Shown: in pieces, positions 8,233-16,302 of the stretch
Layout: each line of letters begins with the position of its first letter
Numbering within the stretch: the stretch's first letter is position 1
NCBI RefSeq assembly: GCF_003609605.1
Contig: NZ_MCHY01000008.1
Location: forward strand, 868,001 to 932,000
Source: Ammoniphilus oxalaticus
GTDB taxonomy: Bacteria > Bacillota > Bacilli > Aneurinibacillales > RAOX-1
Reading direction: 5' to 3'
Length of the DNA: 64,000 nt
Position numbers and translations under genes: made by a program
The notes under the pieces: model-generated
Told to the model about the DNA's origin: nothing
Databases searched by the model: none
Seen by the model: only the letters and a program-made list of their open reading frames with translations

Positions 8233-9216
8233 CTATTTTTTTTCATTTGTAAATAATAAAAGCTGAGTGATGAGAGCTAGAATGGGTAATTCCAATAATG
8301 GTCCTATAACGAGTGTTAAAGCGATTAAGGGTTGATTTGGAAAAGCGGTCATAGCAATGGCTAAGGCAATGGGCGAATTTCTTGCTAAGATCGTTAAATT
8401 CAGACTGGCTCTGTCCTTGTATGGGAACTTCATAAACTGTCCGACCTTTTGTCCGACAACAAAATTAATAATGAAAAATAAAAGGATCGGGACGGTGATT
8501 TGCCACATTAGATCTAAGTGATCTAGCAATAGTTGACCTTGAGTAGCAAACATAGCAACGATGGCGAGACTAAGCAAAACAATCGGTAACATGCTGAGAT
8601 GAGAGATGAGATAATCCCTAAACTGTTGCTTGTTTCTCAAGACGATTTTTGTAAGAAAAGCTAAAATGAAAGGTAAGAATAAAGTAATTAAAATACTTTT
8701 GATCAGCAATGAAAATTCTATAACCCCTGTCGTTCCTCCGAAAACAAGAAGATAAATAGGCAACAAAGTGACTTGCAAGACGAGGTTTAGAGGTAAAATA
8801 GCTGTTGCTAATGCCACATTTCCTTTGGCTATTCCTGTGAAAATTAAGTACCAATCCGTACATGGTGTAACCATCAGCATCATAAATCCAAGATAGAGCG
8901 CAGGATTGTCACTTAAAAATAATAATGCAAGAAGCCACGCTAACACGGGGGTCCAAACAAAGTTAATGATCGCTGCAGTGTACGTAAACTTCATGTTTTT
9001 AAAAGCCTTTTTTATTTCTTCGATTGGAATCTGTAAGAAGGTAATATACAGCATAGCTACTAATAGTGGGACAATGAAATTATCCGCATTCGCTCGTATT
9101 AGTTCTACTTGTCCTATACTTATCCCCATCATTACGGCTACGAAAATAATAAGGGTGTATAGCTTTTCGAATAATCCCATTGATGCAATCACACCTGACG
9201 ATAACAATTTAAACAC
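8233..9216 (-). CDS. ACR3/bile acid:sodium symporter family transporter, possibly arsenite efflux
   Basis: About ten hydrophobic segments over 327 residues. The segment with VTPCTDWYLIFTGIA, then LATAILPLNL, is characteristic of ACR3-type arsenite carriers, whose conserved Cys lies in this TPC motif. The related bile acid:sodium symporter fold is the alternative. No ArsR or ArsC gene is nearby, so the substrate is not supported by context. The start is GTG 9216 or ATG 9180; neither has a strong ribosome site. Confidence 0.8.
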   Translation of the reverse strand: MFKLLSSGVIASMGLFEKLYTLIIFVAVMMGISIGQVELIRANADNFIVPLLVAMLYITFLQIPIEEIKKAFKNMKFTYTAAIINFVWTPVLAWLLALLFLSDNPALYLGFMMLMVTPCTDWYLIFTGIAKGNVALATAILPLNLVLQVTLLPIYLLVFGGTTGVIEFSLLIKSILITLFLPFILAFLTKIVLRNKQQFRDYLISHLSMLPIVLLSLAIVAMFATQGQLLLDHLDLMWQITVPILLFFIINFVVGQKVGQFMKFPYKDRASLNLTILARNSPIALAIAMTAFPNQPLIALTLVIGPLLELPILALITQLLLFTNEKK

Positions 9217-9332
9217 ATATCATCTTATCATTCCTTAGAACGGATAAAAAGGTGTTGGCTAGTGGAAAGTAAGCTCTAAACTAGCAAGGCGAATGAACGA
9301 AATTGAGGAAATAGTGTAGCTCGTTTCCCGCC

Positions 9333-9361
9333 TTGACATAAATATCTATTAACTATATATT
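9333..9361 (+). promoter_or_regulatory. sigma-A type promoter of the riboswitch operon
   Basis: TTGACA (9333-9338), a 17-base spacer and TATATT (9356-9361): a near-consensus vegetative promoter whose start point would lie about 15 bases before the riboswitch aptamer. Confidence 0.8.
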
Positions 9362-9379
9362 AAATATAGCTTTAATAGA

Positions 9380-9465
9380 TGCACTAGGGGTGTTATTTAA
9401 CTGAGATGAGTTTGAACTCAAACCCTTTGAACCTGAACTATTTGAAACTAGCGTAGGAAAGTGTA
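9380..9465 (+). ncRNA. TPP riboswitch (THI element)
   Basis: Conserved TPP aptamer blocks occur in order: ACTAGGGGTG (9383), ACTGAGA (9400), ACCCTTTGAACCTGA (about 9422-9436) and AGCGTAGGAAAG (9450-9461). The CACT/AGTG bases close P1, and TGAGTT/AACTCA forms P3. It follows a sigma-A promoter and precedes the SDR and flavin monooxygenase genes, so their expression should fall when thiamine pyrophosphate is plentiful. Downstream, ACATAC-TTAA (about 9476) can pair with TTAATATGT before a T-run at 9519-9527, a possible AU-rich terminator arm of the expression platform. Confidence 0.9.
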
Positions 9466-9622
9466 ACTTCTAATACATACTTAAAGAGTGGTCAGTCTTA
9501 TTCTTAATATGTAGTTATTTTTTTACGCAATTTTCCTATGGGGAGGTTGTGTATTTTTTATTTTATCGATCATTTTGTTTATTGAGTTTCATCAAAAAAG
9601 TAAAAATAGAGGAGTGGGTACG

Positions 9623-10375
9623 ATGAGTAGGACGGTTCTCGTAACAGGTGGAAGCAGAGGTTTAGGGGCGGCGATTGTAAAGACATTGGCGGATCAAGGA
9701 TTTAATGTAGTGATCAATTATTATCAAAGCAAAGAGGCTGCTGAAAAGCTTGCTTCCGAAATTGGCTCAGAAAAAGCGGTTGCTATTCAGGCCGATGTAA
9801 CCAATCGCGCGGAAGTAGATCGTCTCATAAAACAGGGAACGGAACATTTTGGCCAGATCGATGTTGTCGTTAACAATGCGTTGGTAGATTTCAAATTTGA
9901 TCCAACGGAACAGAAGCCTTTTCCAGAACTTTCCTGGGAAGACTACCAAAAACAAATTGATGGCACGTTAAAAGCGGCATTTAATATCGCTCAAAGTGTA
10001 ATCCCTCAATTTATTGATCGAAAAAATGGAGGCATCATCAGCATAGGTACTAACTTATATCAAAATCCTGTTGTGCCTTATCATGAGTATACGACGGCTA
10101 AAGCTGGACTGATCGGATTCACGCGTAATATCGCTGTTGAGTTGGGCCAATATGGGATCCGAGCGAATGTCGTTTCAGGCGGATTATTAAAAACGACGGA
10201 CGCCAGCGCGGTGACCACGCCAGAAGTATTCGATCTGATTGCGCAATCAACGCCATTGAGAAAAGTGACGACACCGCAAGATGTAGCCAACATGGTCGCT
10301 TATTTAGCTTCGGAAAATGCGGACGGAGTGACAGGTCAAAATATTACTGTTGACGGTGGATTGACAATGAACTAA
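9623..10375 (+). CDS. SDR family NAD(P)-dependent oxidoreductase under TPP riboswitch control
   Basis: A 250-residue short-chain dehydrogenase. The cofactor motif VTGGSRGLGAAI is at the N-terminus, NNALVD sits in the middle, and the active-site Tyr-x-x-x-Lys is in YHEYTTAKAGL. VDGGLTMN is the usual C-terminal seal. ATG 9623 is chosen for its AGAGGAGTGGG site. FabG-like by appearance. Its location behind a TPP riboswitch and before an NtaA/DmoA-type monooxygenase suggests a role in thiamine precursor salvage or degradation, but this is inference. Confidence 0.9.
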   Translation: MSRTVLVTGGSRGLGAAIVKTLADQGFNVVINYYQSKEAAEKLASEIGSEKAVAIQADVTNRAEVDRLIKQGTEHFGQIDVVVNNALVDFKFDPTEQKPFPELSWEDYQKQIDGTLKAAFNIAQSVIPQFIDRKNGGIISIGTNLYQNPVVPYHEYTTAKAGLIGFTRNIAVELGQYGIRANVVSGGLLKTTDASAVTTPEVFDLIAQSTPLRKVTTPQDVANMVAYLASENADGVTGQNITVDGGLTMN

Positions 10376-10461
10376 TCGCGCTTCAAACACAATAGACACC
10401 CCCTTTTTTAATAAAGAGTAGACGAGACAATTTATCATGATGTGTTTTGAGGTGTAAACAA

Positions 10462-11763
10462 ATGATAGATAAGAAAAAACAATTGCACATCGGTGTTTTG
10501 CTAATTGGATGTGGACACCACCAAGCTGCGTGGTTAATGCCTGACTCAAGTGTTGAAGATATCGGAGATGTTTCCTATTACCAATACTTGGCTCAAGTAG
10601 CGGAAAAGGGGCTCTTTGACGCCGTCTTTTTTGCTGATAATCAATCCTTTCCAGCTAATGATCCGAGTGTAATGCCTATGTTTTGGTTGGATCCGATTGT
10701 CAATTTAACAGCGATCTCCCAAGTGACTAGTCATGTGGGATTAGTATCAACGATCTCAAGCACTTTCGCTAATCCATTCACCGCCGCGCGCCAACTTTTA
10801 AGTTTGGACCATATTACAAAAGGACGCATCGGTTGGAATCTCGTGACATCCATGACAGATTTAGAGGCATTCAATCATGGTATGGATGGATTGCCTCCCC
10901 ATGAACAACGCTACGAGAAGGCGGATGAATTCGCGACTGTTATGAATAAACTATTTGATTCGTGGGACACTGAAGATTTTATACACGATCGAGCAGGAAA
11001 TCGATTGATCAATTCATCAAACATTCAGCCGATTCATCACGAAGGCGCCCATTTTAAAGTGCATGGTCCACTGACCACGCCAAAAAGTCCGTATGGCAGA
11101 CCGGTAGCGATGCAAGCGGGCGCCTCTGAATATGGCGTTGCCTTAGCGGCGAAATATGCCGATGCCGTCTATTCCGTGTCGTGGAACTTAAAGCAAGCCA
11201 AAAGATTCCGCGCAAGATTAGATGAACAATTGCGACAAAACGGAAGTGATCGACATATTAAGGTGTTTCCAGGCTTAGTCACTTATGTCGGTCACACGCG
11301 TGAAGAAGCTCTAGCTAAAAAAGCGGCCTTAGATGAGCGGCTACCGATTGAAACAGGTTTAAAACAATTGAGTTTCTTTGTGCGACAAGATTGTTTAAAC
11401 TGGGACATCGACAAACCTGTGCCAACCTTACCGCCAGTCGAAGAATTTACAGGACCGAGTGGACGTTATCAAACGATCCTAGAAATTATCAACGATAGAC
11501 AGCCGACAGTAAGAGAGTTGCTAGGCTATTTAAGCGCAGGCGGCGGACATCGCACGTTGATCGGCACACCCGAGGAAATTGTGGATGAGATGGAGATGTG
11601 GCTTGAAGAGGGCGTGGCGGACGGATTTAATCTCATGCCTCCGACATTTCCTGGTAGTTTAGAAGACTTTGTTGAACTGATCGTACCCGAAATGCAAAAA
11701 AGAGGCATATACAGAGAAAAATATGAAGGTCATACCTTCCGCGAACATCTAGGATTAGCATAA
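10462..11763 (+). CDS. NtaA/DmoA family FMN-dependent monooxygenase
   Basis: A 433-residue bacterial-luciferase-like (LLM) flavoprotein of the nitrilotriacetate monooxygenase component A subfamily. Typical segments are AWLMPDSSVEDIGD near the N-terminus, FDAVFFADN, GRIGWNLVTS, NHGMDGLPPHEQRYEKADEF and AMQAGASEYGV. Such enzymes use FMNH2 from a separate reductase to oxidise small N-, S- or amine-containing molecules. ATG 10462 is preferred, with GAGGTG 7 bases away. It shares the TPP-riboswitch transcript with the SDR 86 bases upstream; no flavin reductase is visible nearby. Confidence 0.9.
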   Translation: MIDKKKQLHIGVLLIGCGHHQAAWLMPDSSVEDIGDVSYYQYLAQVAEKGLFDAVFFADNQSFPANDPSVMPMFWLDPIVNLTAISQVTSHVGLVSTISSTFANPFTAARQLLSLDHITKGRIGWNLVTSMTDLEAFNHGMDGLPPHEQRYEKADEFATVMNKLFDSWDTEDFIHDRAGNRLINSSNIQPIHHEGAHFKVHGPLTTPKSPYGRPVAMQAGASEYGVALAAKYADAVYSVSWNLKQAKRFRARLDEQLRQNGSDRHIKVFPGLVTYVGHTREEALAKKAALDERLPIETGLKQLSFFVRQDCLNWDIDKPVPTLPPVEEFTGPSGRYQTILEIINDRQPTVRELLGYLSAGGGHRTLIGTPEEIVDEMEMWLEEGVADGFNLMPPTFPGSLEDFVELIVPEMQKRGIYREKYEGHTFREHLGLA

Positions 11764-11772
11764 TACATGATG

Positions 11773-11808
11773 AACCCCCTCACTAATGTGGTAGTGAGGG
11801 GGTTTTTG
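11773..11808 (+). terminator. intrinsic terminator of the riboswitch operon
   Basis: A 13-base perfect stem AACCCCCTCACTA (11773-11785) with 11792-11804, six-base loop, then a run of T. Confidence 0.9.
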
Positions 11809-12012
11809 CGTACATTTCGTTAGGGAATTGGGATATGAGCGAGAATTTTAGGATATGGGCGACTTTATCGCCTCACTTTACGATGAGGATCGCCCTCAAA
11901 GTTTTTCACTATCCATTTTCGTTTTTCTTTTAAAATAAATGTCACAAAACAGGATACTGGTTTGTTATAAGGGTACAGTCGACTGAAAAACAATAGAGGG
12001 GGTGATCGGACT

Positions 12013-12546
12013 GTGCAGGACCTGGGTCAAAGGTTTGTGGTTGGTGGGGAAGATGAGCTTGAAGAGATCATGAGTCTTTACGGAGAAAAACTGCTGCGTT
12101 ATGCGACGGCTATTTTATGTGATTATTATGAGGCGGAAAATATCGCGCAGGAAGTTTTTCTGTCAGCCTATCAAAATCGAAATACGTTTGATGGCAACAA
12201 TCTTTCCGCGTGGTTGTACAAAATGACCTACCATCGTTGTTTAAATCAACGAAAAAGGTTTCGTAGAATCCTATATTTTCACGAAGTTCGCGTTAAAGAC
12301 ATTTCAGCTGAGCAGGATAAAGGGTTGAGTGATGAGACGCTTCGCGCTTTACAGAAGCTGAAACCGAAGGAGCGGGCGCTCGTATATGGACGGATCATAG
12401 AGGAGCAAAGTTACGAAGAATTATCTTTGTTGACGGGAAGTTCTCCCGTTGCTTTAAGGAAGCGGTACCAGCGAGCGAAGGAGAAACTACTTCACTATTT
12501 GAATGCTGAATATGGTAGAGAGGAGTCTCGATATGGACAAATATGA
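12013..12546 (+). CDS. RNA polymerase sigma factor, ECF subfamily
   Basis: A 177-residue sigma-70 group 4 protein. Region 2 spans about residues 20-85 (EKLLRYATAIL, AENIAQEVFLSAYQN, LSAWLYKMTYHRCLN). Region 4 spans about 110-160 (LKPKERALVYGRIIEEQSYE, then ALRKRYQRAKEKL). It starts at GTG 12013 with AGAGGGGGTG before it. Its 3' end overlaps a gene for a single-pass membrane protein, as ECF sigma factors often do with their anti-sigma partners. Confidence 0.9.
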   Translation: MQDLGQRFVVGGEDELEEIMSLYGEKLLRYATAILCDYYEAENIAQEVFLSAYQNRNTFDGNNLSAWLYKMTYHRCLNQRKRFRRILYFHEVRVKDISAEQDKGLSDETLRALQKLKPKERALVYGRIIEEQSYEELSLLTGSSPVALRKRYQRAKEKLLHYLNAEYGREESRYGQI

Positions 12547-13957
12547 TAGGGATGAACAAGAAATCCATCAGCTGCTTTCTCAAATTACGGTCGATTCAAG
12601 TCAACTGGCGGAACAGGTGAAAGATAGATTACAGGAGGAAAAGGAGGTCGTCGGCATGAGGCGTCAAAGATGGTGGACAAGGCCAGCGCTTGTAGGCGGA
12701 TTGATGTCGGTCCTACTGATTGCGGGCACGGCTGCTGCTTTAGGGAATTTTGATTGGTTTATGCAGAGATTTAATCCTTCTTTTGGCGAAATTGTTGAAT
12801 CGGTCGAAGCTTATAGTGAAGATGAAGGCATCCGAATGGAAGTGATCGGGGCCCAGAAATACGATAATCGGGCGATCGTCTATCTCTCTTTGCAGGATCT
12901 AACAGGGAAAAATCGGCTGACGGAACAGACGGATTTTAGAGAGGGGTTCGGTGTGAAAGTAAATCCACAGAGGGTGAACGGACAACAAGAGGTCGCCACG
13001 GGTTTTTCATATAGTCAAAACGTGATCTTTTTCGATGAGGATACGAACACGATTTATTACGAGTTTAATATCACGGCTGACGCTACCGCCCCGATGCAAG
13101 ATCCGTTAGAGTTAGGTAGTTTCTTGATTTATTTTGACGGAAGAGATTATATGGAAGAACCGATTTCAGTAACTCTTTCTGAAGTTGAAAAAGCCAACAT
13201 CGTCCCTATAAAAGAAGCGCAAATTTGGGGAGGAAGTAATCTAGGAGATGATTGGAGTTTCGTAACGAAGGTTCTCAATCCAGGGAATTATGCTGCTATG
13301 CCGCATGGGGAACAAGATCAATGGGTTTCTAATATCGGGAAGAGTGATGGGAAATTACATGTTCAGATTGGCAAGATCTATAACCAAGAGTTTGGTTCTA
13401 CTGACGCGAATCTTTCATTAAAAGGTCCGAATGGTCAACTCATCCCTCCCGAATATAGTGTCGTATTGCTTGGTGATGATGAAGGCAACTTCGTTGATAT
13501 TCAAAAAGGCGACTATAGCGATGCTCGATATAAATATGAAGAATTCATTTTTCCCGTAGATACAAAGGATCTCAGCGAATATACGCTTCTTTATACAGGC
13601 GCGGTCTACTCCGGTGTAAAAGGAAAATGGAAGGTAGCGGCGCATGTGAATGATCCGAGCCGATTACGCACGTGGAAAAATGACATTCCAGTTGAAGGAC
13701 ATCTATTCGAAATGATTACGCTTAGCCCGTTAGGGGTTGAAATCATCGGGACGTATCAGGGTGATCATTTCGTGTTCAGTGACATGTCGCTCGAAGTTGA
13801 AATGGTAGATGAGCTACTCATCCCGTTAAAAGGGGGAGGAGGTAGCGAGGATTCGAATAAACAGACCTTCCATGCGAGTTGGAGTACGAGTGAGCCACTC
13901 GCTGTTGAACAAGTGACAGCGATCCTGATCAATGGTGTTCGCATTCCTGTTCAATAG
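12533..13957 (+). CDS. DUF4179-like membrane protein, putative anti-sigma factor
   Basis: A 474-residue protein with an N-terminal cytosolic helix bundle of about 45 residues, one membrane segment (LVGGLMSVLLIAGTAAAL) and a large extracytoplasmic beta-rich domain that begins NFDWFMQRFNPSFGEIVES, the DUF4179 arrangement. ATG 12533 is set by GAGAGGAG 6 bases upstream, inside the end of the sigma gene, so the two are translationally coupled. The topology and coupling make it the likely partner that holds the sigma factor until an envelope signal arrives. Confidence 0.8.
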   Translation: MDKYDRDEQEIHQLLSQITVDSSQLAEQVKDRLQEEKEVVGMRRQRWWTRPALVGGLMSVLLIAGTAAALGNFDWFMQRFNPSFGEIVESVEAYSEDEGIRMEVIGAQKYDNRAIVYLSLQDLTGKNRLTEQTDFREGFGVKVNPQRVNGQQEVATGFSYSQNVIFFDEDTNTIYYEFNITADATAPMQDPLELGSFLIYFDGRDYMEEPISVTLSEVEKANIVPIKEAQIWGGSNLGDDWSFVTKVLNPGNYAAMPHGEQDQWVSNIGKSDGKLHVQIGKIYNQEFGSTDANLSLKGPNGQLIPPEYSVVLLGDDEGNFVDIQKGDYSDARYKYEEFIFPVDTKDLSEYTLLYTGAVYSGVKGKWKVAAHVNDPSRLRTWKNDIPVEGHLFEMITLSPLGVEIIGTYQGDHFVFSDMSLEVEMVDELLIPLKGGGGSEDSNKQTFHASWSTSEPLAVEQVTAILINGVRIPVQ

Positions 13958-14002
13958 AAATTTTACAGATTGGTTGAACGAGATTATTTCATGAGAATTT
14001 AG

Positions 14003-14044
14003 AAATTCCCTCCCAGGCGCAACACAAGGGGAGGGAATTTTTTT
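14003..14044 (+). terminator. intrinsic terminator
   Basis: A 12-base perfect stem (14003-14014 with 14029-14040) followed by seven T: ends the sigma/anti-sigma transcript. Confidence 0.9.
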
Positions 14045-14152
14045 ATAATGTGTAACAACTTTCCAACTGGACTTTCGCAAATCGCCGCCATTTTCCCCTT
14101 TTTTCAGACGAGAAAATGACTCGGGGACACTTATTGGCTCCCCAACTTGCTT

Positions 14153-14788
14153 TTATAATAAGTACATCACGGAAAAGAAATGGCAGATGGTAGCGGCTAA
14201 AACGAATAAATGCCAAACGGCATGATGAAATTTAAAGCCTCTCCACATATAAAAGACCGCTCCGACTGTATAGAGAATGCCCCCGATCACGAGAAAACGC
14301 AGACTCATCACGGAAATGTTGGCGACCAACGTGTTCCAGGCGAACACAATCAACCAACCCATGATGACATACAGCACGGTAGACATGAACAGATATTTTT
14401 TAACGAAAAATGATTTGAACACGGTCCCGCCTAAGGCAATCCCCCACACGATTCCGAACAAGGTCCAGCCTAATCCATTGTTGACAGCGGTAAAAAGAAA
14501 AGGCGTGTATGTGCCCGCAATAAAGAAATAGATCGAGGAATGATCCAAGATCTCAAAGACATCTTTCGCTTTTCCCTCTGGAAGAGCATGAACAAAGGTG
14601 GATGAAAAGTATAACATGACCATTGTTGCTCCAAAGAGGCTAAAACTGACCACATGCCAAGCGTTACCGTATAAAGATGAAAAAATAATCAGGAGGACGA
14701 GGGCGGCGATACTTAATAAAGCGCCGATACCGTGGGTAATTGCATTCACGATTTCCTCCCCTTTGGAGAAAACATGCGTACTTGCCAT
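14153..14788 (-). CDS. hemolysin III family (PAQR-like) membrane protein
   Basis: A 211-residue protein with seven hydrophobic segments. The family's metal-binding elements are present: the SSTFVHALP segment, DHSSIYFFIAGTYTPF, and the C-terminal HAVWHLF with a further His in TICHF. Homologues include Bacillus YqfA; the cellular role is unsettled and haemolysis is rarely relevant. ATG 14788 stands about 11 bases from AAGGAAG, whereas GTG 14800 would be too close to that site. Monocistronic. Confidence 0.88.
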   Translation of the reverse strand: MASTHVFSKGEEIVNAITHGIGALLSIAALVLLIIFSSLYGNAWHVVSFSLFGATMVMLYFSSTFVHALPEGKAKDVFEILDHSSIYFFIAGTYTPFLFTAVNNGLGWTLFGIVWGIALGGTVFKSFFVKKYLFMSTVLYVIMGWLIVFAWNTLVANISVMSLRFLVIGGILYTVGAVFYMWRGFKFHHAVWHLFVLAATICHFFSVMYLL

Positions 14789-15037
14789 CGGGCGACACAC
14801 TTCCTTTCATCGATCCTAACGGGTTGATCTCCTAACTCTACCATTTACGAGGGGGATCATCAACTTTTAATTAGGATTGACAAACCATATCGATTTTAGA
14901 CGAATTCTGTTCTAAAGCACTGCTGAAACTCATAGTGTAAAAGACACAGTAAAATGTTTTGAGGAAATAATTGGAGTTAAAAGGTTAATTGTGGTACAAT
15001 AAAAATATTCAGAATATTTTAAAAGTGAGGAGATGTC

Positions 15038-15157
15038 ATGCGAGAAGCGTTGGTTCTCTTTCAACCCATTTTATACGTGTTTGGCGGGTATATTTTGTTC
15101 AGTGTGATTCGGTCGATGTTCCAGAAGCAAAAGAATGAAAATCAAAAAAAGAATTAG
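15038..15157 (+). CDS. 39-residue single-pass membrane protein
   Basis: A short gene with a strong GTGAGGAGATG ribosome site before ATG 15038. It encodes about 20 hydrophobic residues (LYVFGGYILFSVI), then a basic, Gln/Lys/Asn-rich tail. A possible promoter lies near the AT-rich 14990-15020. No family is recognised. Confidence 0.55.
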   Translation: MREALVLFQPILYVFGGYILFSVIRSMFQKQKNENQKKN

Positions 15158-15244
15158 GAATTCAGCGTTGAAAAGCATGACTCTTGTAGCAAAAAGGTGA
15201 TTAGCCCATAAGATGATAGGGATCATGAAGTAAAGGAGCATATT

Positions 15245-15964
15245 ATGTATCATTATTATTCAAGGGCTAATCAAGTTCAACCGAGTGTCGTCGCGTATGC
15301 AGTAGGGGATGTAACGGGGGATCGTGTGCCGGATCATGTTTATTTAACGGGAACCAAAGCTTCAGACAGTCCATATATACAAAATATTACGCTTGTTGTC
15401 CGAGATGGACGAACGGGAAGTTCCGTAAGCGCGCCTCTGCGTGAAAACGCGGGCTACAACCCGACTCTTTTTTTAGGGGATTTTACGGGGAATGGGGTTG
15501 CCGATATTTTGGTAAGCAGCGCGACTGGCGGGAGCGGGGGAATCATGAATGAGTACATTTATTCTTTCATGAATAACCAAGCGCAATTGCTGTTTGACTC
15601 TAATGTATACAACGAACAATATCGTTATCAGGTTCATTATCGAGATCATTATAAAGTGGAATTCATTAGCGAAAATAATCGAAAAAGATACATGATCGAT
15701 ATTTCATTAAGAGATGCGCAATATTTGAATGAGATCTATGACAAGAATGGTAAATTGAAACAGCCGATCAGCGGCTTCGTCAATCCATTAAGCGGACTGT
15801 ACCCTGTCGATTTTGACTCCAATGGCGTTTATGAGTTATTGGCGTACCAAAGAATCGCGGGGAGATACAATGCTGACGGCCTAGGCTATGTGTTAAACAA
15901 ATTAGGCTGGAATGGAAATCGTTTTGTTTTACAAGATCAAAATGTCGCTATTTTTGGAACATAG
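15245..15964 (+). CDS. VCBS/FG-GAP-like repeat protein
   Basis: A 239-residue beta-propeller-like protein. Repeated blades contain D-x-T-G-D/N-x-x-x-D signatures: GDVTGDRVPDHVYL, GDFTGNGVADILV and FDSNGVYELL, which resemble the calcium-binding FG-GAP/VCBS blades of surface proteins. No signal peptide is visible, a feature shared with mother-cell-made spore surface proteins. The start ATG 15245 follows AAAGGAGCAT. It is followed by a terminator. Confidence 0.75.
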   Translation: MYHYYSRANQVQPSVVAYAVGDVTGDRVPDHVYLTGTKASDSPYIQNITLVVRDGRTGSSVSAPLRENAGYNPTLFLGDFTGNGVADILVSSATGGSGGIMNEYIYSFMNNQAQLLFDSNVYNEQYRYQVHYRDHYKVEFISENNRKRYMIDISLRDAQYLNEIYDKNGKLKQPISGFVNPLSGLYPVDFDSNGVYELLAYQRIAGRYNADGLGYVLNKLGWNGNRFVLQDQNVAIFGT

Positions 15965-15973
15965 ATAGAGGGG

Positions 15974-16003
15974 GGAGCAGTCGATGGGACTGCTCCTTTT
16001 TTT
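15974..16003 (+). terminator. intrinsic terminator
   Basis: GGAGCAGTC (15974-15982) pairs with GACTGCTCC (15988-15996), followed by seven T. Confidence 0.9.
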
Positions 16004-16022
16004 ATAGCCGACCAGCCGCGGG

Positions 16023-16212
16023 AATAGTCGGAGAAACTCCGCTTAAACCTATCTTTTTCGTTAGTCCATCTCCTTCTCTCGCGTTCCCTGTCTCAGCTCC
16101 ACGAAATAGTCGGAGAAACTCCGCTTAAATCTATCTTTTTCGTTAGTGCTTCCGCTTCTCTCGCGATTCTTGGTTCGATTCCATGAAATAGTCGGAGAAA
16201 CTCCGCTTAAAA
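16023..16212. repeat. 82-bp tandem repeat, three heads
   Basis: AATAGTCGGAGAAACTCCGC, followed by TTAAA, occurs at 16023, 16105 and 16187, exactly 82 bases apart. Between the heads, TCTATCTTTTTCGTTAGT and a CTTCTCTCGCG block are also repeated with small changes. Each head contains the mini-hairpin CGGAG-AAA-CTCCG. The array lies between two convergent genes and encodes nothing evident. Confidence 0.85.
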
Positions 16213-16302
16213 TCATCATCTATCCGCGCCCTCGAACCCCAACGAAGTGAAGCGAAGACATGATGGCCTTCGCTTCCCCCGATTTTTATTCTCTTCTCCT
16301 AT

